A DNA stretch of 6,930 nt from an uncultured Collinsella sp. GTDB taxonomy: Bacteria; Actinomycetota; Coriobacteriia; Coriobacteriales; Coriobacteriaceae. The translations under genes were made by a program, and so were the position numbers. How positions within the stretch are numbered: the first letter of the stretch is position 1; every line of letters starts with the position of its first letter. The stretch covers positions 1 to 6,930 of the forward strand of contig UROJ01000079.1 of the NCBI GenBank assembly GCA_900549335.1. Reading direction: 5' to 3'. Below are positions 1-6,463 of this stretch, in pieces. Below the pieces are notes generated by a model. That model saw nothing but the letters and a program-made list of their open reading frames with translations. It did not search any database and had not been told where the DNA came from.

Positions 1-3000
1 GGCGCCCACGGGCTGTGTTGCAAAGGCCGATGCGCCTCGCGTCCAAGTAATATGCTGCAGTTGCTCGTTGACGGTTGCCAAAAAGCCCGTGTGCTGCGGC
101 CACGGCACCGCGTGGGGTACTGTGGTATCTGGCGACATAACGCCCCAACCCGCGATGGACTGGCCGATCACGGCGTACGATGCGCAGCCACAACCGTTTG
201 CGGTCTCGTATGCAACGGGCACCACCATTTTGCCGTTGATATTCTCGGGCTCGCCCAGCTCGATACTCGACGGTGCCTGCGGAAAGCGAAGAACTTGGCG
301 GAACGTCAGGCTGTCGCCCAAATCATCCGACCATAGGGTAAAGCACTCCAGCGCAACTTCAGCCTCGCTGCCGAGCGCCTTTTCTGCGGTGGTTCCGCGG
401 CGGTGGAGGTAGGCACCCGACAGGCGTCCGTCGACCAGCGTCTTGCCTACCGTGATGCGCGGGCACTGCAGGCAATGGTAGCCGTCCTCCTGAAGGCGGC
501 CGCGCGAGATGCTGCGCCACGACGTGTGCGATATCACGCGAACTCCGTCGTTGCTTATGCGCAGGCGCACAACGGACAGTATGCCGGATGTGCTCGCCGT
601 ATCGAAAAGGGTGTTGTCGCCGGCGGGGCGCTCGCCCGAGACCAGCAGCACGTAGGCGTCCTGGTTTCTTCTTCCGTCCGTATATTCCACCACGTCGAAG
701 TCGTAATCGTATATACCGTCGCGCTCCACGTCGCCCTCACCAAACCCAAGGGGAAAGTCCACGGGCGTGGGAGCGGACCACGTGCCGTTTGCCTTTGTGT
801 GCACCACCAGGCGCGAGCGGCCATTGTCGCCGTAGCGCACCGAGGCGATACGGAACAGACATTCTACGCCGGCAATCATTGCCAGCTTCATGTGAGCTTC
901 GCTGAGCACGCCGGAAAACAGCACGTTGTCGCTCGAGGGCTTGATGCCGCCGCGCTCGTCCTCCGACACGCCGGCAGAATTGGCGTTGGGGTCCGCAACG
1001 GCGTTCGTCGCCTGACCGATGTAGGTGTACTTATACATCGGTGCGGCATTTTCGTCGTTCTCTACCAGTGCATGGACGAAATGCTCGATCTGTCCCGTGT
1101 CGTCGCTTTCTGAATCCGCCTCGAGCTCAATGCGCGTGACCGCCCGGTCCCAATCGCGCACGACAGGCGCGGCGTTTACGGCAGTGGCCTTAACCTCGGC
1201 GCGTGCGAGCAGCTCGGCGTTGGTGACGATGGTGGCCGATGCGATAAATTGCGGCACGCCGCCCGCCTCGATGTTGCCGGGCGTGCCGAAGCAGGCATCC
1301 AGCGTGTAAGGCGTATCTCCACCCAATGCGAGCTCGGAGCGCTGGAGCACATACTGGTCGCCATTGTTCACCGACATATTCCACGAATCGATGAGTGTGG
1401 GCCACGACCCCGACCAAGCCTTGGTGGTCCACTTGAACATTACGAACTGGAGTATCACATCGACATCGACGTCTGCACCTACGCGCAGTCGCGGAAGCTG
1501 GTGTCCATCTGCCTTCTCATACCCAATGAACAGCGTGAGGGATGCGGCGCCGCGCACGGCAGACGAGGCGACGCCTGCAACGCCGGCGCCAAAGGTGACG
1601 GCAAGCCCGATCTGGATGGTGAACGAGCCCGACGTGTTGGAATAGTCGAGCGAAATGTTCTTGAAAAACGCCGCGCCGCTGCCGTGCGTGTGGGCACCCA
1701 CGGCGAGCGCCAGCTTCGCCAGCACCCAGGGGTTGACGTTTAGGAAAAACGGCACCGGTCCCAAGGTGAACTGCTCGGTCCAATTGAGGTCGGTTCTTAC
1801 CTGGAAGAGGGCCTTAATATTGCCGTATGCGGGGTCGTTGTTGTTACCCCAGGTTTTGCCCGCCCAATCGTAGGCGAGCGAGCCGTACAGCTGTGTGGCG
1901 ATATCCATCGTGAACAGCGGCGTGCAATGGTGGCGAAGGAGTTTGGTGTTTCTTGGATCGGTGCCCGAACCGGCACTCATACTCTTATATTGATTCCACT
2001 TCCCCTCCATTTCGTCGAGGTAGCGGTTTGCCTGCTTGGCACCCGACTCGCGCGGTGATTTCTTCCAGTACTCCGGATCCGGATTGCCCGAATCGTTCAT
2101 GTAGCCGACCGGTTTGTATCCTCCGCCAAATAGTACGTACCCGGCAAACGAGAAATCGAACAAAATGGGGAACGAGGGCATCCAGCACGTGAACTTATTG
2201 CCGCCGATGCCGGGAAACGCCGCGGGGAAATCAAACGGAGTGATCTCTTGGTCCATGGTGGTGGGGACGATAGTGGTCGAGCCCGATTCTGCCTTTGCGG
2301 CCGGCGCAGTGACAACGGCCATGGGGGAAGAGAGTGTATAGGTCTTGTCCTGGTAGTCGAGGACAAAGCGCAACTTGCATCCTTTTTCCAGAAGGTTCGA
2401 CGCTGCATCGAGGAACGTGTCTTCGAGCGTGAACGTCGCCAGATTATCTGCGTCCGATGCGCTGGCCTTGACTTGGCCGATCTGCGTGACGGTTTCGGGC
2501 GAGCTGTCCGTGGCGGGCATTACCTTGTTGATGTGCAGCGTTGCCTGTCCACCCTGTGGCAGATGTGCCTGCACGGTAAAGGCGTGCGTATCAGGCTGTT
2601 CGTTTGCCGTGTCGTCCTTTGGCAATGCCATGAACGTGGCTTCAGCGTACTGGATGTCCCATTCGTCGAATGTGAGCTGGCGGAAGTACGGCTTGCCGTC
2701 GGAAAGCGGACGTGTGGGCGCGGTTATGGCGGTGCCGCCCTGGATACGCGCAAGGGGAATCTCGACATCACGGTAGCCCACCATGCTAATGGAGATGCCG
2801 CCGTTAAAGTCGTACGCGTCGAGAAGCGTCGCCTCGTCCACGTAGCCTTCCGAAAGCGGAGCGACCTCAAAGATGGCCGTGCCCTCGTCGTCGGTCGTGG
2901 CGGTGAGCTGCTTGCCCGCGGCATAACGCGACGCGAGCGTGACCTGGGCACCCATGATGGGCGTATTCTTGTTGGCGACGTCGACCACGACCACACCGAA

Positions 3001-3168
3001 CATGGTGCGCGAGAGAACGAGCACCCTGAAGGGGTCTTTTTCGTCGGCATAGGCTTCGGTGGGCGCGAACGGCAATATGAAGGCGTTTGCGCTTCCCGGC
3101 ACGCGCGGCAACATAATGCTCGCCAGCGAGGACGCTCCGGCAACAAGTAGCGAACGGCGATCAAGCAT
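1..3168 (-). CDS. Large exported protein with Tat-type leader and carboxypeptidase-regulatory-like domain (3' end outside window)
   Basis: Reading the minus strand from the ATG at 3168 gives 1056 codons without a stop, so the frame continues past base 1. The start has a GGGAG ribosome site 6 bases upstream. Residues 1-41 look like a signal peptide: a twin arginine (DRRSLLVAG, R4-R5), a hydrophobic stretch to about residue 20, and an AYA cleavage site at 39-41 before DEKDP. This resembles a Tat leader, with Leu in place of the usual Phe. Residues about 52-140 resemble a carboxypeptidase-regulatory/Ig-like beta fold (VVVVDVANKNTPIMGAQVTL, then TTDDEGTAIFEV). Residues about 310-600 are aromatic and glycine rich, with beta-type alternation. 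Residues about 670-1056 contain strand-like segments such as DAYVLLVSG and SVVRLRISNDGVRV that could be propeller blades (inference). There is a CLQC at 899-902 and a CGC at 993-995. I do not recognise the protein and its function is unknown. The anchor or C-terminal domain is not visible. It lies downstream of, and on the same strand as, the LuxR-type gene. Confidence 0.9.
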   Translation of the reverse strand, partial: MLDRRSLLVAGASSLASIMLPRVPGSANAFILPFAPTEAYADEKDPFRVLVLSRTMFGVVVVDVANKNTPIMGAQVTLASRYAAGKQLTATTDDEGTAIFEVAPLSEGYVDEATLLDAYDFNGGISISMVGYRDVEIPLARIQGGTAITAPTRPLSDGKPYFRQLTFDEWDIQYAEATFMALPKDDTANEQPDTHAFTVQAHLPQGGQATLHINKVMPATDSSPETVTQIGQVKASASDADNLATFTLEDTFLDAASNLLEKGCKLRFVLDYQDKTYTLSSPMAVVTAPAAKAESGSTTIVPTTMDQEITPFDFPAAFPGIGGNKFTCWMPSFPILFDFSFAGYVLFGGGYKPVGYMNDSGNPDPEYWKKSPRESGAKQANRYLDEMEGKWNQYKSMSAGSGTDPRNTKLLRHHCTPLFTMDIATQLYGSLAYDWAGKTWGNNNDPAYGNIKALFQVRTDLNWTEQFTLGPVPFFLNVNPWVLAKLALAVGAHTHGSGAAFFKNISLDYSNTSGSFTIQIGLAVTFGAGVAGVASSAVRGAASLTLFIGYEKADGHQLPRLRVGADVDVDVILQFVMFKWTTKAWSGSWPTLIDSWNMSVNNGDQYVLQRSELALGGDTPYTLDACFGTPGNIEAGGVPQFIASATIVTNAELLARAEVKATAVNAAPVVRDWDRAVTRIELEADSESDDTGQIEHFVHALVENDENAAPMYKYTYIGQATNAVADPNANSAGVSEDERGGIKPSSDNVLFSGVLSEAHMKLAMIAGVECLFRIASVRYGDNGRSRLVVHTKANGTWSAPTPVDFPLGFGEGDVERDGIYDYDFDVVEYTDGRRNQDAYVLLVSGERPAGDNTLFDTASTSGILSVVRLRISNDGVRVISHTSWRSISRGRLQEDGYHCLQCPRITVGKTLVDGRLSGAYLHRRGTTAEKALGSEAEVALECFTLWSDDLGDSLTFRQVLRFPQAPSSIELGEPENINGKMVVPVAYETANGCGCASYAVIGQSIAGWGVMSPDTTVPHAVPWPQHTGFLATVNEQLQHITWTRGASAFATQPVGA

Positions 3169-3174
3169 TTTGGG

Positions 3175-3179
3175 CTCCC
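3175..3179 (-). promoter_or_regulatory. Ribosome binding site of the large exported protein
   Basis: The minus strand reads GGGAG-CCCAAA-ATG, a purine-rich site 6 bases before the start. The frame stays open upstream of this ATG for some distance. This site, together with the leader peptide beginning right after it, fixes the start at 3168. Confidence 0.6.
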
Positions 3180-3268
3180 ATCCCGCAAATATCGGAGGAA
3201 ATAATCCAATTTTGCGAGAAGGTGCCCCGTGGTGGTAGTGCCGTTCAAGGGTCAAAATGTCCAATTTG

Positions 3269-3304
3269 ATCGAGCGAAGCGCCGGGTTCCGGAACGCGTT
3301 CGAT
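3269..3304 (-). terminator. Imperfect hairpin just after the LuxR-type gene; possible weak terminator or operator
   Basis: On the minus strand ATCGAACG pairs with CGCTCGAT (one mismatch) around a loop holding the perfect 10-base palindrome GTTCCGGAAC (3286-3295). It starts 19 bases after the TAG stop of the regulator gene. No clean run of T follows (CAAATTGGACATTTT), so a standard intrinsic terminator is doubtful. A regulator-binding palindrome is an equal alternative. Confidence 0.3.
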
Positions 3305-3323
3305 GCGCTTGACAGCCCGGTCG

Positions 3324-4328
3324 CTAACGCAACATATGCGCGACCAGCTCCGCGCGCGTGCCGATGCCAAGCTTTGCGTATACGCCGGATAGGCGGTTTT
3401 TGACGGTGCCCGGCGATACTCCCATATGGCGTGCGATTTCGGCGTTGGTCCACCCACGGCAGGCGAGCATGGCCATGGTGAACTCCGTGGTCGTTAGATC
3501 GTCGGCCACGTCCTCGCCCGAATCGGGGTTGTGGATGCGCCGCCAACCGTAGCTGAATCGATACGTGATCTCGATGATGTGAGCGAAGTCGTCAGGGTAT
3601 TGCGTTTTTAGGCACGCCTCGATGAGTCCCTGTAAAAGGCCGTGATGCTCGCCAATGAGCTCGATAAGGCCGTCGGGGCGCGCAATGTCCCAAGCGGCTC
3701 CAAAATGCGCTTTTGCGGCGTCGATGTCCTTGAGGCTCATGCATGCCATGGAAGCTGCCAAGTGCAGGAACAGCTCCGAGATGGGATAACTTCCCTGTTT
3801 CATGATCAGGGCGTTTTCCGCCATGCCCAGACTGCGGCCATATTCGCCGCGCAGGTACAGGGCGTGCGCCATCACGTAGCTGGCGAACAGGCGCAGGCCT
3901 TCGGGCAGATGCGCCGCAAGCGGATAAAACTCTTCGGCGGAATACGGGGAAGGCAAGTGCAGCAGGACGCTCGCGGCGGAGGCGAACAGGATATGCGTGG
4001 CGTGGACGGCGGGCGATTCCTCGTCAGTCGGCGTATCGAGGATGCCCGCAAGACACCGGCGGGCATCGGCGATACGGTTGAGCGACAGACTGGCATATCC
4101 GCAGATAAAGCATGCAGAATAGCGCAGTGCGGGATTGGTGGCGTCAAGATAGGGGCGTGCTGTCTCGGCGGCGAGCGTGGCTTGTCCGCGAAAGTACAGC
4201 GCTTCTGCTGTGGCGATGGTGCGTGAATCGGGGTCGGAAATGCCTGCAACCGCAGCGTCAATCTGGCCCGGCACAAAGGCAGTGCACATCAACGGCATGG
4301 GAATGCGCGGGTAGCCATCGCAGTCCAT
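3324..4328 (-). CDS. LuxR/GerE-family transcriptional regulator with helical TPR-like N-terminus
   Basis: A 334-residue cytoplasmic DNA-binding regulator. The C-terminal residues about 277-334 form a GerE helix-turn-helix: LTTTEFTMAMLACRGWTNAE, then IARHMGVSPGTVKNRLSGVY and KLGIGTRAEL. This keeps the family pattern of a T/S-x-x-E start, a G-x-x-N-x-E-I-A turn and a T-V-K recognition helix. The rest is alpha-helical with short repeat-like hairpins (for example ALYFRGQATLAAETARPYL and ALYLRGEYGRSLGMAENAL), similar to TPR units. There is no receiver domain or Walker A motif, so it is neither a NarL-type response regulator nor a full MalT-type ATPase. I chose the ATG at 4328 because GGGAG lies 7 bases upstream. 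An in-frame TTG at 4364, with AGGAG 5 bases upstream, would add 12 residues, mostly leucine-rich. The gene lies between the two-component operon and the large exported protein, all on one strand. The ligand and targets are unknown; the downstream gene is a natural candidate target (inference). Confidence 0.88.
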   Translation of the reverse strand: MDCDGYPRIPMPLMCTAFVPGQIDAAVAGISDPDSRTIATAEALYFRGQATLAAETARPYLDATNPALRYSACFICGYASLSLNRIADARRCLAGILDTPTDEESPAVHATHILFASAASVLLHLPSPYSAEEFYPLAAHLPEGLRLFASYVMAHALYLRGEYGRSLGMAENALIMKQGSYPISELFLHLAASMACMSLKDIDAAKAHFGAAWDIARPDGLIELIGEHHGLLQGLIEACLKTQYPDDFAHIIEITYRFSYGWRRIHNPDSGEDVADDLTTTEFTMAMLACRGWTNAEIARHMGVSPGTVKNRLSGVYAKLGIGTRAELVAHMLR

Positions 4329-4363
4329 CTTCCATCTCCCAACAGCTGGCAACAATAACAGCA

Positions 4364-4369
4364 ATTGTA
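4364..4369 (-). promoter_or_regulatory. Possible -10 box for the LuxR-type gene
   Basis: The minus strand contains TACAAT, one base from the -10 consensus, in the 69-base gap between kinase and regulator. It would start transcription about 28 bases before the ATG at 4328, leaving the GGGAG site in the leader. No good -35 is seen at 16-18 bases, so this is weak. If the TTG at 4364 were the real start, this stretch would instead be the ribosome-site spacer. Confidence 0.25.
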
Positions 4370-4397
4370 CTCCTGTTGCTCGGGACCCCCTTTCGTT

Positions 4398-5555
4398 TTA
4401 CTGCTCGGTTAACGCTGCGGATCGTTTTGGAAGGCTTGCGAGCATGGTGGTCCCGTTCTCGGAACTTGCTTCGACCTCTACAGCGCCACCGTGAAGCGCT
4501 GCAATCTCCCAGGCGAGCGCTAGTCCGAGTCCTGCGCCGCCGTATGCCCTGCTGCGGGATTTGTCTAGACGAAAGAACGGCTGGAAGATGCTCTCTCTGT
4601 ACTGCTTGGGTATTCCCGGGCCCTCGTCTTTGACTCGCAGGAGTACGTGGCTGTCGCTGTCGCTGTCGCTGATGGAGACGTTGACAGTCGAGCCGGGGCG
4701 GCTGTAACGGATGGCGTTTTCGGTCAGGTTAAACACCAGCCGATAGAGGAGCGTGTCGCTTCCGATTACTAAAGCGTCTCCAGCACAATTGAGGGCTATG
4801 CCCTTATTTTCGGCAAGTGGCGCAAGGTCGGTGAGGACCTCCTCGGACAAGGGACCAAGTTCCACATCGTCCTCGCAAGGAACGCTGCGCAGCTCACTCA
4901 TCTCGAGCAATACCTTGGCCATTCGAGACATGCGCTCGGTTTGTTCTTGTAGCAGGCCGAGCAGCTCGGCTGTTTCGGGTTGCAAACCGGAGTGTTCGGA
5001 GATGAGTAGTTCAATCTGTGCTTGCATAAGGGCGAGCGGGGTGCGCAGCTCGTGTGCGGCGTTGCCGGTAAACTGACGCTGTGCAGAGAACCCTTCGCCA
5101 AGACGGGCGATCATGTCGTTGAAAGAGGCGCTGCATCGTTGTAGCTCGATGGGCACATCTTCACTGAGCCTGATTTCGCTTAGGTTGTCAGGCTGCACAC
5201 GCTCGACCTGGGCCGCAAAAGCCCGGAGCGGTTTGAGTGCACGGCCGCTCACAAAGTATGCCAGCGCGCCGCCAAGGAGTGTGACTCCAGCCGTGATGTA
5301 CCAGGCTGTCGTGCCAAAAGACTCCTGTGCGTCGTTTACGACGATCGTGACCTCGTCATCGAGGCTCCCCTTCGTTGGGTCAAACGCCTGAGGTGCATCT
5401 ACGCCGGCTGCGCTAAGGGCCGAGATGTCGCTGCCGATAGCATCCATGTAGCGCATGCCCGTATAGCCGATCAGGCAGTTCGTCAGCACGCATGCCGCAC
5501 ACGTCAACAGCGCCGTCATGATCGTTATGCGCCATTGCAGCGAAAGCCCTTTCAT
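4398..5555 (-). CDS. Membrane sensor histidine kinase of a two-component system
   Basis: A 385-residue EnvZ-class kinase. TM1 spans about residues 9-31. A short extracytoplasmic loop follows (about 32-82), then TM2 at about 83-103. A HAMP linker runs from about 104 to 157. The dimerisation and phosphoacceptor helix has the H-box FTGNAAHELRTPLA, with His168 as the expected phosphorylated residue. The ATP-binding domain shows the N-box NLTENAIRYS (N276, N280), the G1 box KDEGPGIP (about 309-316), the F-box IFQPFFRLD (about 323-331) and the G2 box GGAGLGLAL (about 339-347). All catalytic boxes are intact. TM1 contains C19-A-A-C22 and C27, unusual for a membrane helix. A Ser-Asp repeat lies at about 296-302, in a turn of the ATPase domain. 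The ATG overlaps the regulator's stop (ATGA), and GGAGG lies 7 bases upstream, so the two are translationally coupled. The signal sensed is unknown. Confidence 0.95.
   Translation of the reverse strand: MKGLSLQWRITIMTALLTCAACVLTNCLIGYTGMRYMDAIGSDISALSAAGVDAPQAFDPTKGSLDDEVTIVVNDAQESFGTTAWYITAGVTLLGGALAYFVSGRALKPLRAFAAQVERVQPDNLSEIRLSEDVPIELQRCSASFNDMIARLGEGFSAQRQFTGNAAHELRTPLALMQAQIELLISEHSGLQPETAELLGLLQEQTERMSRMAKVLLEMSELRSVPCEDDVELGPLSEEVLTDLAPLAENKGIALNCAGDALVIGSDTLLYRLVFNLTENAIRYSRPGSTVNVSISDSDSDSHVLLRVKDEGPGIPKQYRESIFQPFFRLDKSRSRAYGGAGLGLALAWEIAALHGGAVEVEASSENGTTMLASLPKRSAALTEQ
4650..4670 (-). repeat. In-frame hexanucleotide repeat (GTCGCT/AGCGAC, about 3.5 copies) in the kinase gene
   Basis: The stretch reads GCTGTC three times followed by GCT on the plus strand. 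On the coding strand it gives alternating Ser and Asp codons, all AGC and GAC, about residues 296-302 of the kinase. Copy-number change would add or remove two residues without a frameshift. Confidence 0.8.
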
Positions 5556-6226
5556 TCGCCATCCTCCATAACGTAGCCCTCTCCAATCCGATTGCGAATC
5601 GGGTCGTATCCCAAAGCGCCGCGCAACTTTTTTCGGAGCGACGAGATGTGAACGCGGGTTGCGTTGCTAAAGCTGTTCACGGTGCTATCCCAAACGTGCT
5701 CTATAAGCTCCTCTTGGCTTACCGGTCGCCCCTGATTAAGCATCAGGTATTCCAAGATTCCCGTTTCCTTGCGTGTAAGAGATAGAGCCTCACTGTCCAC
5801 GGAAGCGATGCGCGCCTTGGTGTCAAAGTTGAGCTTTCCGCAGGTTAATACTATGTCGCTTTGTGCGAAGCGCCTGAGGGTAAGGCTGCGGATCCTTGCC
5901 GCAAGTTCGTCCAGATGAAACGGCTTGGTGAGGTAATCGTTGGCGCCGGCATCAAGTCCGGCGACTTTATCGGATACTTCGCCACGTGCGGACAGAATCA
6001 GTACCTTAGTTTCGTAGTCAGTTTTCCTAAGTTCCCTGAGCACGGTCATGCCGTCGATACGGGGGAGATTGAGGTCGAGCACCACGAGGTCAAAGACTTC
6101 GACGCCCAGCAGGTCGAGCGCCTCCTGTCCATCGTGACAGCAGTCGACGCTGTACGCCAAGTTTCGCAAGCTGCGCGCGATTGCATCGCACAGTGCTCGC
6201 TCGTCTTCGACGATCAAAATACGCAT
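5552..6226 (-). CDS. OmpR/PhoB-family response regulator
   Basis: A 224-residue DNA-binding partner of the adjacent kinase. The receiver domain (about 1-118) begins MRILIVEDE with acidic-pocket residues E8 and D9. The phosphorylated aspartate is D51 in VVLDLNLPRIDG, the switch residue is S79 in LILSARG, and the conserved lysine is K101 in YLTKPFHLDEL. The C-terminal winged helix (about 125-224) shows LSLTRKETGILEYLM, then TRVHISSLRKKLRG and the wing IRNRIGEGYVM, typical of OmpR-type effectors. I chose the ATG at 6226 because AAGGAG lies 7 bases upstream and MRILIVEDE is the usual start. An upstream in-frame start at 6244 would add six residues that are really this ribosome site. Its stop overlaps the kinase start by 4 bases. 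It is divergent from the CXXC microprotein gene, so autoregulation and control of that pair are plausible (inference). Confidence 0.96.
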   Translation of the reverse strand: MRILIVEDERALCDAIARSLRNLAYSVDCCHDGQEALDLLGVEVFDLVVLDLNLPRIDGMTVLRELRKTDYETKVLILSARGEVSDKVAGLDAGANDYLTKPFHLDELAARIRSLTLRRFAQSDIVLTCGKLNFDTKARIASVDSEALSLTRKETGILEYLMLNQGRPVSQEELIEHVWDSTVNSFSNATRVHISSLRKKLRGALGYDPIRNRIGEGYVMEDGE

Positions 6227-6279
6227 AACAGTCTCCTTGCACATTCCAAATCGCGCTTAACACGGATTTTATAGTCGAT

Positions 6280-6293
6280 ATGGTCCAATGGTC
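6280..6293 (+). repeat. Direct repeat ATGGTC-CA-ATGGTC, candidate regulator site
   Basis: Two perfect 6-base copies (6280-6285 and 6288-6293) stand 8 bases apart, overlapping the candidate plus-strand -10. OmpR-family proteins bind tandem direct repeats, usually with a period near 10-11 bases, so the 8-base period is shorter than usual. The site is suggestive only. Confidence 0.35.
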
Positions 6294-6300
6294 GCGTAAC

Positions 6301-6308
6301 GAAAGGAG
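6301..6308 (+). promoter_or_regulatory. Ribosome binding site deciding a TTG start
   Basis: GAAAGGAG is a strong site. It touches the in-frame GTG at 6308, which is too close for initiation, but stands 8 bases before the TTG at 6317. It therefore favours TTG, and the protein then begins MFKAVKP. Confidence 0.6.
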
Positions 6309-6316
6309 TGATCAGG

Positions 6317-6463
6317 TTGTTCAAAGCGGTAAAACCCGTGGTACAGGTCGCTTTGTTGATCGTCGGAATTGCCATGGTGTGCTTTGGCGTTATGCGTGGC
6401 GAGGCGGATGCCGTGCTGGCCAAAGCGATTAGGCTGTGCTTGGAGTGTATCGGAATTGGATAA
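6317..6463 (+). CDS. CD1871A-family CXXC motif-containing membrane microprotein
   Basis: A 48-residue protein starting at TTG 6317. Residues about 7-26 form one hydrophobic helix (VVQVALLIVGIAMVCFGVM). This is followed by the family-like MRGEADAVLAKAIRLC and a C-terminal LCLECIGIG with C41-L-E-C44. The R-G-E-x-D-x-V-L-x-K-A-I pattern and the C-L-E-C-I-G-I-G tail match the clostridial CD1871A family as I recall it. The role is not established; the CXXC suggests a thiol/disulfide or metal-ligand function at the membrane. The 3' end overlaps the next gene by 8 bases, so the two are probably cotranslated. Its size makes it easy for gene finders to miss. An extra cysteine, C22, lies inside the membrane helix. 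The alternative start GTG 6308 would add three residues. Confidence 0.85.
   Translation: MFKAVKPVVQVALLIVGIAMVCFGVMRGEADAVLAKAIRLCLECIGIG

Larger units (their letters stand above)
3169..3323. other. 155-base intergenic region between LuxR-type gene and exported-protein gene
   Basis: No credible gene lies here. The region holds an imperfect inverted repeat near the LuxR stop and two copies of TCCAATTT (plus strand, 3205-3212 and 3260-3267) 55 bases apart. On the minus strand, TTGACC occurs in the context ATTTTGACCC, but no convincing -10 box follows at 16-18 bases. The spacing allows a separate promoter for the exported protein, possibly one needing an activator. Confidence 0.5.
6227..6316. 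promoter_or_regulatory. Divergent promoter region between response regulator and CXXC microprotein genes
   Basis: Ninety bases separate the two starts. Plus strand: TTAACA (6257-6262), 16 bases, then TATGGT (6279-6284) is a fair -35/-10 pair, giving a leader of about 26 bases. Minus strand: TATAAA (plus-strand 6268-6273) could be a -10 for the response regulator, but no -35 is recognisable at the right distance, as expected of an activator-dependent promoter. The two candidate promoters overlap, so divergent transcription would compete. Assignments are by eye. Confidence 0.45.

Noticed and set aside
421..480. Haem c attachment site at the CLQC motif of the exported protein
   Set aside because: The residues are C-L-Q-C-P, without the histidine required after the second cysteine.
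403..1113. Plus-strand open frame of 236 codons
   Set aside because: It lies antisense to the exported-protein gene, its composition is Arg/His/Val/Ala-rich as expected for a reverse shadow of GC-rich coding DNA, and it shows no motif.
2248..3150. Plus-strand open frame of 300 codons
   Set aside because: It is antisense to the signal-peptide and Ig-like part of the exported protein, with Arg/Gly/Val-rich shadow composition. The minus strand has a leader peptide, a ribosome site and an open frame of over 1000 codons.
2724..3248. Minus-strand open frame of 174 codons overlapping the exported-protein start
   Set aside because: It is in a different frame from the 1056-codon gene and its later part is Arg/Ser/Pro-rich low-complexity sequence, typical of a frame shadow.
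3642..4226. Plus-strand open frame of 194 codons
   Set aside because: It is antisense to the LuxR-type gene, which has an intact GerE domain; no motif is visible in the antisense product.
4351..4380. AACAG...CTGTT inverted repeat in the gap after the kinase gene as a terminator
   Set aside because: The stem is only 5 base pairs around an 11-base loop, with no T tract, so it is too weak to call.
5861..6274. Plus-strand open frame of 137 codons
   Set aside because: It is the reverse shadow of the response regulator receiver domain and shows no domain of its own.
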